Positions 38,499-47,603 of a stretch of DNA of 64,000 bases are shown piece by piece. Under the pieces are notes generated by a model. It searched no databases. It saw only the letters and a program-made list of their open reading frames with translations, and was not told the origin of the DNA. This DNA comes from Anastatus disparis. Its lineage: Eukaryota; Arthropoda; Insecta; Hymenoptera; Eupelmidae. The translations under genes were made by a program, and so were the position numbers. Within the stretch, counting starts at the first letter, position 1, and the number at the start of each line of letters is the position of its first letter. The DNA is taken from the NCBI GenBank assembly GCA_017163975.1, contig JAFFSR010000244.1:11781501-11845500 (forward strand). Direction: 5' to 3'.

Positions 38499-38531
38499 AC
38501 CGAACCTTCCCCCACCAATACCGGAGTGGGG

Positions 38532-38564
38532 TATAAATATCAGCTCCAACGAACTCGCTGATCA
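38532..38564 (+). promoter_or_regulatory. Candidate TATA/initiator promoter downstream of pol
   Basis: TATAAATA at 38532-38539 is followed about 30 nt later by a TCATTC initiator-like match with its A at 38564. That is normal arthropod spacing, and the match lies 42 nt before the ATG of the next ORF. It may be the core promoter of a 3' LTR or of a subgenomic unit. Confidence 0.4.
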
Positions 38565-38605
38565 TTCTTTCAACTGCCGTGCAACGAGTAACTTCTCTCT
38601 CCATA

Positions 38606-39921
38606 ATGGAACCATCGTACGACGTGAATTTTTTCATCGCTCGTCCGCCGTCACACCCAACGCAAGTCATGACCCCGAGACCTCTTGATCCGAGCAAGCC
38701 GCGCAACAAGCCTTATATTACTAGTATCACCGCACCACCCGACAGGTTAAGGCAGGTAATCGAGGAGGCCCGACGCCGACGCGACCAACAGGTGGCCACC
38801 GTGAGATCCGCGCATATACCATCTACGCTCGCCCCTCGAAAGCCTAAGGTTTGTTGCACGGCCACCTCCACTTCAAGGGCCCCGAAGGCAAGCACATCAC
38901 CATCATCGGACAAGAAGGGAAGGTCCTTGACTACCAACACCTTGCCAGATGGCACAGTATTAATCGTGCCAACAGGGGTCAGAAAGATGAAGGCTATTGC
39001 GGGAGGACACCGGTACACCCTGCTGTTGGAGAAGGCTACCGGTAAGGTAGAAAAGGTTCTAAAAAAACGGCCAGTTGGTGAGTCTACACATTGTATTATA
39101 TTATTCTTGTAAATATATTCGCCCCCTTTTCGTACGAAAATAGTAATTTTAGTTTAGTCAGTATTCTTTTTCTTTTGTAAAAGTAAGCTTAAGCATAATT
39201 TTTTTTACTTATTCATTTACTTAAATTTCTTCTTTATTTATATAAATAATATTTAATTTATGATACTAATTATGATTAAGGTTACTTAACCTATTAGTTT
39301 AGTTTAGGTTCGTTCGCAAGCTTCACTCTCCCAAGCGAGAGGGGTGTGCGACGATTCAAAAATCGCGCTAGACGCAGTACCTGCGCTCAGCCGCTACGAG
39401 GCGCTACTCCCGCAACGGGAATAGCGAGCTCCATAGCATATATAAGCGAGCCGCCGAGCCAGCAGAGACTCTCTCCCCTTCCTCTGTGTAAGAGTGGGAT
39501 TGCTCGGCACAGTGGGAGTTATCCTTTCCTATACTCCTGTCTTAGACTATGTAAGGGTGGGATTGCCCGGCATAGTATCCTATCTATCCGTCAGTGTAAG
39601 GGTGGGATTGCCCGACACTGACTCCTAGCTACTACCTCCACCATCGCTGGTCGGGGTAGAGTCCTCCGTTGGTCTTCGACCAAAAGTCTCCCCCCCTCTT
39701 CTCCACTTATGGTTTAGAGGGTTACCATCCTAGCTCTCCTATATTACCTTACCTGGCTCCGTTACCGACCGCGCCGAACTCCGCCGGTAAAGTAGGTCGC
39801 GAATTTACCCGCCGAGTCTTTATTAGCAAATAATTAACCATTGTATTTCTTTATGTTTCTTTTATTTGTTACAGCCGATAAATACGAGGTAGCGCCACCT
39901 AGCGGTCAAGGAGAGAACTAA
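38606..39921 (+). CDS. Small two-exon ORF after pol, about 172 residues, unknown function
   Basis: Exon 1 (38606-39077) encodes a Pro/Ser/Arg-rich peptide with an Arg-rich helix (EEARRRRDQQ) and a better-ordered end (DGTVLIVPTGVRKMKAIAGG, HRYTLLLEKATGKVEKVLKK). A strong donor, GTTG|GTGAGT, leads to the acceptor TTTGTTACAG|CCGATA at 39874/39875 in phase 1. Exon 2 adds about 15 codons (DKYEVAPPSGQ) before TAA at 39919-39921. Without splicing the frame stops at 39112. It sits where gypsy elements may carry env, but there is no signal peptide or membrane segment, so it is not an env. It has its own TATA upstream and AATAAA downstream. The splice is a prediction. Confidence 0.5.
39484..39620 (+). 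ncRNA. Three tandem 29-nt hairpins with compensatory stem changes
   Basis: Hairpins are at 39484-39512, 39547-39575 and 39592-39620. Each has a 5-bp outer stem, a TAA/GG(or GA) internal loop, a 3-bp inner stem and the invariant octaloop TGGGATTG. Outer stems are CTGTG/CACAG, CTATG/CATAG and CAGTG/CACTG. Inner stems are GAG/CTC, GGG/CCC and GGG/CCC. Every stem difference between copies is compensated on the other strand, so pairing in RNA is supported by covariation within the window. They lie inside the predicted intron of the small ORF or in LTR/leader RNA. The copies are also spaced by multiples of three (63 and 45 nt) and would read CK(G/S)GIARH in one frame, so a repeated peptide is the alternative. 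Confidence 0.6.
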
Positions 39922-40341
39922 ATATAAATTCTTTTCTTCGCAACGTGCAAACATTATTTCGTTCAATTATAACCTTTATTTATTTTTTTGTTTGTTATTA
40001 AGTATTATTATCGGCGTTGTAATTATTTTTTTGTTATTTTTTTAATAAACATAAAAGAAAAGATAATTTAAGTTTAAAGTGTCGTGTTTGAACTTAATCA
40101 CCAGTCCGCAGTACCCATCCTGCTTCCTCTCACGAACATTATCATTTAGTATATAAGGATAGGTTAGCTTTGGATTATTTATTTAATTCTTTTAATTAAC
40201 GTTATTTCTTTTCTTAATCATTTATATTTTTTTTTCTCTTTAAATATTTAAATGGATTTTTAATTTATTTTTTATTTATTTATTTCTTTCTTATTATTAA
40301 TTTTATTAAGGTTAGGTTAGTTTAGTATGTAAGTTTGAACT
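39922..40341 (+). terminator. 3' non-coding region with polyadenylation signal, then leader of E2
   Basis: AATAAA at 40044-40049 follows T-rich sequence. After it the DNA is T-rich and non-coding up to the E2 accessory ORF. I could not locate an LTR end or a primer-binding site, so whether E1 and E2 share one LTR is open. Confidence 0.4.
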
Positions 40342-40857
40342 TTGGCCTCCGAGAATCAACAATCTGCAGCGCCCTCTAAAAGTCTGACGCCTACGATATC
40401 AAGATCTATTCGAGGCAAAAAGGCCAAACGTTACAATGTATTTCAGATGGTTACAAAACTGGTAGCACAATTTATAGAAGAAACTGTATCAGCGCGGAAA
40501 ATTTACGACCGGTTGAGGCAGAAAATCGCGAGACAGGAATTAAGAGTTAAGGAATTAGAGAGAGGGGCAGAAGCCTGAAATCTTAATTTCTTGATTATTC
40601 GGGAGACGTTTGGCGAGTTGATAAAGGAGGTCGAGGAAAAATTAGAAGAAATATCGATCAAATTCAACAAAATCGAAAAACGATTTAAATTTGTAGATAA
40701 GGTCTTCGTGCTCGTCGAGGGAAAATTTGAAGATTTCGACAGCGTTGAGAATTTCTTAACGAAAAGGACCGATGTTCTGAAGCGGAATCAAGAAAAAATC
40801 GCCGACTTTATCATAAAAAATTGTCCGAGCCGGGAAAACCGAGGTAAACGATCTTAA
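40342..40857 (+). pseudogene. E2 accessory ORF1 (coiled-coil), one in-frame TGA
   Basis: A single reading frame runs from about 40342 to 40857, broken only by TGA at 40576-40578. The part after the stop (FLIIRETFGELIKEVEEKLEE) lines up with the same region of the E4 and E5 small ORFs (YFVIE..., YMVIE...). Most of the protein is charged helix with heptad character. No function is known to me. The lone stop may be a mutation or, less likely, a recoding site. Confidence 0.5.
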
Positions 40858-41004
40858 ATTCGTGATCACTCTTAGGTGTTGGGCGCGTTGTAATACCGTT
40901 CTGTATATATGTAAGAATTAAGAATTATATGTGGTAGAAATAGGTTTAATTTTACTAATCATATAAATATATTCGTGCATACGTGAGTAGAATTAATTCT
41001 TAAC

Positions 41005-42222
41005 ATGACGCAAAAAAAGAGTAAACGTGGTCGTGGGCGTCGTGAGAGATCACCATCGGTGACACCTCTGCGAGATCTAGAAAATCGAGATGATCAGGGA
41101 AATGCGAATCCAGAGGACGAAAACGTCGAGAGAACGGTCGAACAGGGGGTTGAAAATTTAAAAACAACGCCTACATACCGCCTTAGACGTAGGGGAACTG
41201 GGTTGCTTACAGACGTTTCGATACATGCGAAGGATAAAATCACTGATGATCCGTGTGAGATAGGTACGCAAAGCGTAGATAGGGATTTTCAAAAGGCCAA
41301 CGAAACTCGGAAAGAACCGCGGACGCGAAATAAGTTAAATAAAGCGAATAATAATAGAAATTTAATGGGTATCAAAGCACTTCAAAAGGAGTGCAAAGCG
41401 GTCGAGTCGCTGATACAACAAGTACGTAAACTTAGTTCAGCGAATAGTGAAGCGGTCGCACAGAACGTGAATTATATACGTATATTATCTAGCAATATAG
41501 CCGATATCGAATATAAAACAGAAAATATCGAACGTAACGTAGCTAGGTTACATAATCGCCATGCTGGGTATACGCAAAGGTTCGAAGGACTTAGGAAGGG
41601 CCAGGACTTATTACAAGAACAGATTCGTCGTGATAAGGAGGAATTGATTGTACTAGTCCAATTAAAAGTGCGCTAGGGCGGTACCTCATCGGGAATCGCG
41701 AAACCTAAGTTCGAATTACCTACGTTTTCGGCCGCGGTGTATGAAAAAGCAGGCGCATTCATAAATTCGTTGTTAAATTACATAAAATTAACGGCGGTAG
41801 ATAGCTTCGGTATTAAAGTTTTAATTGATCAAGCGTTAAAAGGTCCAGCTAAAGACTGGTGGAAACACGTGGAACCGCAGATTCAGAATTCGCAGCAGTT
41901 TAGAAAGGCGTTTTTGCGGAGGTTCTGGAACCAAAGCGTCCAAGATAAGGTACGCCAAGATTTTGAATTAGGCTATTATCAAACGAAGGACAATTTAAGT
42001 CGAAGCGAGTACGTATATCGGCTTTATAATAGTATAAAGCAGCTAGAAGACGCACCGCCGGAGCAATTTATAGTCCATCGTTTAGCAAAGCACTTTGACG
42101 AACAAGCGCAGCAGGCGGTAATTATGCAAGATATCGTTAGCATTGTGATGCAATTATTGCATCACAATAAACTATTTACTAAAGAAAATAAAGAGAAATA
42201 TGAGCCGAGATGCACTTACTAA
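41005..42222 (+). pseudogene. gag: E2 Gag, one in-frame TAG
   Basis: ATG at 41005 opens a basic, then coiled-coil N-terminal part (to 41673). TAG at 41674-41676 interrupts it, and the same frame continues through KPKFELPTF, then GPAKDWWKHVEPQIQ and FRKAFLRRFWNQSVQDKVR. These correspond to the retrotransposon Gag capsid region (W..W, F...F..RFW) also seen in E4 and E5. It ends at 42222, and no nucleocapsid, protease or pol follows. Gag forms the particle that packages element RNA. This copy looks truncated and dead, though the otherwise open frame suggests recent decay. Confidence 0.7.
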
Positions 42223-42578
42223 ACTGATTGGTAATCAATTAAATTAATCAGTTGTATTTATTTTGTTTGTTTTGAGGTAAACAAGAAAATTAGCAATGAG
42301 CAGACGACTTACCGCTAGAGAGAGAAAGAGCGAAAGGGGAACCTAACCTCACATCAGAACACGTGGTGAAGGAAAAACCACAGTCACTATCAGTTTTCTT
42401 ATAGTGCACTAGGAGTTGAAGCTACGGTGATGGCTGTAACATCATAACACTAGTGCACATAACATATAAAAAGAAGAGAACACATGTGTAGAAAAATAAC
42501 CAGTGACAGTGCTCTTGTGCATCGTCATCTTATGTTCTTGATGACGACGAGCACGCCGCAGCACTGTCACCTGTACAC

Positions 42579-42644
<66 letters not shown>

Positions 42645-43918
42645 GGTGTATAGATATATACGCACAATACACTCGCGGTACGCGATGACGAGCGAAACCG
42701 AGAAACGACGCAGAACATTAGTAACACGTGCTCGAGAGTAAAGGGGAAGCGTCGGTAAGTGACCGACTCGCAACAGAAATCGAATCATGCGCAAGAAGAG
42801 TAAAGGATCAGCGAAAAAGGGGAGCCAGCTATAGCTTATATAGCAGGCTCATACATACATAGGTAAATGAAGAAATAGCAGTAGAAGGCATACATATATG
42901 AGTAAATGTAGAAATAGCAGTAGAAGGAATACGCATATACATGAGTAATTGTAAAAATATCAATTGGTGTCAGTCTTTTATATAAAGATACGTGAGATCG
43001 AAAGCGAGAGTGATAGAAGATAGGGGAAATCGAGCGCTGGAGAGAGATATTGATACAATGGCATGGAAAATTATCAAGACTTGATATATGGAGGATTCTT
43101 AATATAAATTTAAATGGAGCGCGCGAGAAATAGAGGGCGCTAACATTAAAGAAGCCGCCAAAAGAAAAGGTGTTGATTGGTTATAAGTCAATATCCTTTA
43201 TAATTGACAAATAACAATTACGGAAAGGATTAATAACCAATCAACCATTATTCTATTTATGACGTAATTGATGAAAGAAGGGATGAAGAGGAAAAAGCTC
43301 GAGAAAAGACGCTCCATCGTGACACTTCTCTATTGGATCTTGGCTGTTATACTTGGTCGGTTTTTCTTTGTTAATTGCTGCTCGCTGAGCCATTATTTGA
43401 GTTTTGACTCCATTTTATTAGGTTGAATTCATTAGAGATTTTACGCTGCCATTTTGTTATTTTCCACTGTACACTAAAACGATTGTTCTGGCATTCTCAA
43501 GAGAGCTGTGGAGTTTATTTAAAACAAGCAAAGGAGATTTTGGATTGGAGAGTTAATTATTGGAGTTTTTGTACTTTTCTGGAGAGTAACGCTTTTGATA
43601 ATTAAGGTGAGTCCTCCATCTTAAATATTAATTAAATGAAAACTTAGAGTCAGTGCGCGTCGCCGTTTTGCTCGTCGTATTTAACGTCGGTTTTAGCCGC
43701 CATTATTAAACTTAATATTAATTTCACGTGTTCAATTTAATTTTATTTAATTGTAATTGATCGAAAAGTTTATTAAGTCGAGCCAGAGTTTAATCACACA
43801 ATTGTTTTACATTTTACACAATTTTTGAGAAAATTGTCGGGTAAATAATATGTTAGATTTACTTAAATAAATATAGAGTTAAAATTACTTCTTTCTGGTA
43901 TTTACTTAACAGTGATTT
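42223..43918. other. Non-coding sequence between E2 and E3
   Basis: It contains a CA microsatellite and a duplicated segment at about 42850-42940 (two similar ATGAGTAAAT...AAATAGCAGTAGAAGG stretches). No coding frame is supported. It may include the remainder of E2 or older host DNA. Confidence 0.4.
42581..42642. repeat. (AC)31 microsatellite
   Basis: An uninterrupted run of AC dinucleotides, 31 units. It is expected to be length-polymorphic. Confidence 0.98.
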
Positions 43919-43923
43919 AAATG

Positions 43924-44232
43924 TGTAGGTGTCTACACGCTAAGCGCCTTAGTGCGCATGTCAAAATCTACTGTAGAGGGCTTTCGGGCCTCGTTGCGGG
44001 ACGCGTCAGCGTCGTTAGTCAGTCGTGCTAGAGCCTCAGTTCTGTAAACCAATAAAGACTGGTAGCCGGTAGTACCGGCGTATTATATTATATATTGAAT
44101 TAATCTTGGTTTTCTCTTCTGCCTTAGATTCCTTCCTATCCTATACATGCGTGCCTCCATAGACGGGCACATTAATATCTCATTAAATAATTAAGTGGTT
44201 AAGTGGACAACCACACATTGTCAATCGTCTAT
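43924..44232 (+). repeat. 5' LTR of E3
   Basis: Starts TGTAGGTGTCTACACGC and ends ...CAATCGTCTAT. AATAAA occurs in the CCAATAAAGACTGG stretch and marks the polyadenylation signal. The 3' LTR repeats it at 53484-53792. Confidence 0.9.
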
Positions 44233-44234
44233 AC

Positions 44235-44246
44235 TGGTGACCCCAA
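44235..44246 (+). promoter_or_regulatory. Primer-binding site of E3
   Basis: TGGTGACCCCAA starts two bases after the LTR, the normal place for a site complementary to a tRNA 3' end (...GGGGTCACCA). I cannot assign the tRNA with certainty. Confidence 0.6.
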
Positions 44247-45707
44247 TAACTAGAAGGAAGGAAGAAGGACATTTTTCTGACTTTGGCAAATTTTGAAGGA
44301 AGAAGAGTGCTACAGAGGAGCGGACGAGTCCATTATTCAACGACGGCGTCCGTTTTGGCTCTACACGAGACTTCGCAATTGCTGTTTTTGCTGCTGCTTG
44401 CTTGTCGCCTCCTTGTTACAAAGGTAAAAGGGAGAGGTTGAAACAGCGAAAAATCGATCTGCGTCGCAATTTGACGCTATACCTACTACTCACAAGAAAA
44501 TAGTAGAGGTCTTTTTTGTTTCTTCTCCTCATCAACCGTCAACCAATTTGCGTCGTAACTTGACGCTGCGCCTCTTTGTTACAAGGGTAAAAGGAAGAGG
44601 TCGCACCCGGATCATTCAACAAAGATCTCGAGGCCATTGGGGCTTCTGAGCGACGTCATCGCCAACAACATCGGCGGAGCATCGTCGTTGTAACATCATC
44701 GGCCTGCCTGCTTGTCTTCGTTTAGCCCCGCTGCATATTAATAAAAGGTATTTATTAAGTGCGTGCGCGTATTATCTTTCGTACTAACCTAAAGAAAGCT
44801 TTATGAAAAGTGTTCTTTGTAACTGCGTAAAACAAAAAAACAAAAAAACAGAGGAAATAGCGTTTTTGGCAGCCATTTTGGCGTCGCAACGCATATATAT
44901 ATATATATATGTATGGGTGTGCACGGGCGAACGAAGGTTCGAGAAAGAAGCATGACGTAACAAAGTTTTTGATGACGTATTTCCGGGACACGCGTTCAAG
45001 AATTTTCTTTCTTCACTAACATTTGTTGAGGCGGAGAATTATTTGTTTAATGCGCGACCTAGCCTTCATATGATAACTGATTAATTTTTTTTTAAGAAAG
45101 TTTTCGTATCTGACATTTTTTCCATTTTAATTAAGTAAGTAAAAAATTGAATATCAATGTGAGGTTTGGGTCTCGTATTGGCATAGCCATTTTGTGTTTG
45201 TGATAAACGGCGATACATAAAAACCGACGCTTGGCCGCCATTTTGAAAATATAAAATTTTACATAAATTGAAAATTTTTCGTGGATAAAATCTTTTATTG
45301 ATGTGATTTTCTTTCTTTTTCCTTTTTGCGATTTCTTAAATTCTTTAAAAAAATAAAGCGAAAATTTTTTTTTTATCGTCGAGCGTCGAGTGTTGCAGGC
45401 GGGTGAGTCGAAACGTTTTATTTACTGTAATAAAAACTTAAATGCATTTAAAAAAAAATCTTTTCATTTCAAATATCATCTTTAATAATATAACTAATAA
45501 AAAACTTTTCTTGTCACCTGTTTGTAATGTGTAACAAATTCGTGTCTGGTTTAGCGTAACTATTAGAAAAAAATTAGTATCACTAGCTAGATTAGCTTGA
45601 TAATTGTACAGCGTTCGAGTGTTTAGTATGTTTGTACTGTATGTTTTGGACAATATTTTTATGTGGCAAGTGCCTTTGCTGTCGTGTTTTTGTAAGTCCA
45701 AGGAGCG
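44247..45707 (+). other. E3 leader, non-coding
   Basis: About 1.46 kb with no supported ORF. It includes a short (AT)n run near 44891-44910 and two related segments (TGCGTCG.AATTTGACGCT.TACC and TTGCGTCGTAACTTGACGCTGCG) near 44460 and 44550. A leader this long may hold packaging signals, but none can be shown. Confidence 0.5.
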
Positions 45708-47560
45708 TTGATGGATTATTTTAATAAGGGAGCAACTGACCCATTCGGTGCATTAAATAGGCTGGCACGTACCCCGCCACGTGGTACGACGAGAAGTGGT
45801 AAAACCTTCCTGCCAGGTATGAATGAAACAGAGAATGAGAATGCCTCAGGGCAAGTGAGTGAAACGGATAAATCGAAAAATAATAGTAGTTCAGGAACAT
45901 TACCAAAAAATAGAGCAAATATTGTAGATAATAATCAGGCGCGTAAAGACGGTACACCGCAGGTAGCGGGTACAACAAAAGGAATTATTCCAGTGGGTTT
46001 GGAAAATAATACTGCACCTAGCTTATTAGGGGGAGATAACCCATTAAATAGTGGCAACAGTGTAGTTTATGCACCGCCAGTTATCAACCCAGAAAATTTT
46101 AATATGACGGGTAATAACGTGCTTCGTAGTTTTAGTGGCAATTTAACTTCAGCCATGGAATTGCGAGAATTGAAAAATCAAGTTGAAGACTTGACAAGGC
46201 TTATGTTGAGGCAGTCTGCTGAGAGAGCTGCTGCAATGGTTAATACTGGAAGCACTATACCACGAGCTCTTCCTGGTGTGCAAAATCCTACTTCTCGCAA
46301 TGCCTGTGAAACGCAAGCTATAACGTCAACAGGCCTAAGCAGCTAAAGTTTCAAAGCTTCTGGATGCACGACCCTACTTCGTGGTTTATGCTTCTAGAAA
46401 GCCAATTCATAAGTTCGCAGATATCAACTGATGCAGACAAATTATGGAGTCTGCTTTATAACCTTAAACCGGATGAGACGTTGGTTGTAGCAACAACAAT
46501 CAAGCAAGCACCCGAAGGTACTAGATACGAAGCAGTTAAAGCTGAGTTGATAAAGGAGTTCGAAGAAACCCCTCAGCAAAAATTAGATAAATTTGTAAAT
46601 TTGCAAATGGAGGGAAACAAACCCTCAGTATTTTTTAAGCAATTGACCGACTTAGCTGGTACGCAAATTCCTCAAGAGACTGTACTTAAGATGTGGAAAG
46701 AACGATTACCTGGTGAGCTTGCTGTTGGCATGGGTCCTGATCTTCCTGGGCAAACACTCACAAGTAAATTAGAGATTGCAGATGAGGTATATACCCTGGT
46801 GAAAAAAATCAGGTGACAAGTCACCTGATTTATCAGGTGATTTATCATGCCAAAATATCATGTATCGATTTTGTTGGTTTTTACACGTTTTAAACCATGC
46901 TTAGTCAATTTAGAACAATTTTTGAAAAATTTTTGAAATTTTTGAACTTAGAAATTTTTTTGTGATTTAGTCAAAATTTTTTCTAAGACCAAATTATCTA
47001 AAAAATTTTCTAAGTTCAAAATTTTCCAAAATTTTCAAAAATTGTTCTAAATTGACTAAGCATGGTTTAAAATGTGTAAAGACCAACAAAATTGTTACAT
47101 GATGTTTTGGCATGATAAATCACCTGATAAATCAGGTGATTTATCACCTGATTTTTTTTAATAGGGTAGGTTGCAGAATAAAAGAAAAAATAATATTATT
47201 TCGGCAGTTCAAGCAGTCCCAGAGGATATCTCAACAGAGTTAAATAAGCGTATAGACGCTCTAGAAAAACAAATTGCTACACACGAAGGAAGCGAGAATG
47301 TAGATAATAGCAAACACAAAGAAAATAATGTGTTTAGAACGTCACGGAGAGACAGCTGGCGGAGGAATAATTCTAATAGGTCAAAGCCTACCCAACAGAC
47401 AAATAAATCTCCAAACCGTAACAACAACATCTTGTGTTACGACCATCGCATCTACCGTAACGCCGCCGCGAGATGTACACAGCCGTGTAATTGGCGGAAC
47501 CGTAGCATCCAACAGTTACCCAAACAAAATTCAAATTATAATAATGCAAAAAATGGGTAA
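45708..47560 (+). pseudogene. gag: E3 Gag, frameshifted and interrupted
   Basis: ATG at 45710 opens an N-terminal, low-complexity part ending at 46346. The capsid-like part continues in another frame from about 46325 to 46816 (KFQSFWMHDPTSWF, then LKPDETLV and FVNLQMEGNKPS, typical of insect gypsy Gag). A one-base shift near 46330 separates them. A palindromic insert at 46802-47159 follows, and the nucleocapsid-like end resumes at 47171-47560 with the degenerate CYDHRIYRNAAARC motif. It is not functional as it stands. Confidence 0.8.
46802..47159. mobile_element. MITE-like palindromic insert in E3 gag
   Basis: The two halves are inverted repeats of each other over about 150 bp each. They share TCAGGTGATTTATCATGCCA, ACCATGCTTAGTCAATTTAG and AACAATTTTTGAAAA with their reverse complements on the other side, around a short AT-rich centre near 46975-46990. 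Each end also holds a smaller palindrome (ATCAGGTGA...TCACCTGAT). No ORF is present. A target duplication is not clear because both borders are A/T runs. Confidence 0.8.
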
Positions 47561-47603
47561 GTCCTGTTTGTGAGGAGACTACAAACAGAGACAAAACAAC
47601 TGT

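Larger units (their letters stand above)
36087..40050 (+). mobile_element. Retroelement E1: 5'-truncated Ty3/gypsy element (pol, 3' ORF, 3' non-coding)
   Basis: It starts abruptly where the satellite sequence ...AAGGACTTTGC is followed by AGAAGGAGTC instead of GTGAATGTC. It carries an intact reverse transcriptase to integrase frame, then a promoter, a spliced ORF and a polyadenylation signal. No gag, protease or 5' LTR is present upstream. The right border is not fixed; 40050 marks the end of the AATAAA region. E1 is visibly more GC-rich than the host DNA. Confidence 0.75.

Noticed and set aside
39346..39621. 91-codon frame with three CKGGIARH repeats
   Set aside because: Not listed as a gene because it lies in a predicted intron, has no good start context, and the compensatory stem changes explain the repeats better. 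Kept as the alternative in the hairpin finding.
38606..39921. env gene of a retrovirus-like element
   Set aside because: No signal peptide, furin-like site or membrane segment; too small and Pro/Arg-rich.
40309..40325. GGTTAGGTTAG, reminiscent of the insect telomere repeat TTAGG
   Set aside because: Only two units in T-rich retroelement DNA; no array, so no telomere claim.
42442..42794. Several open frames reading Thr-His or Cys-Val runs on both strands
   Set aside because: Direct translations of the (AC)31 microsatellite.
44755..44999. Overlapping minus-strand frames of 71-78 codons in the E3 leader
   Set aside because: They run through an (AT)n repeat and A-runs and show no motif.
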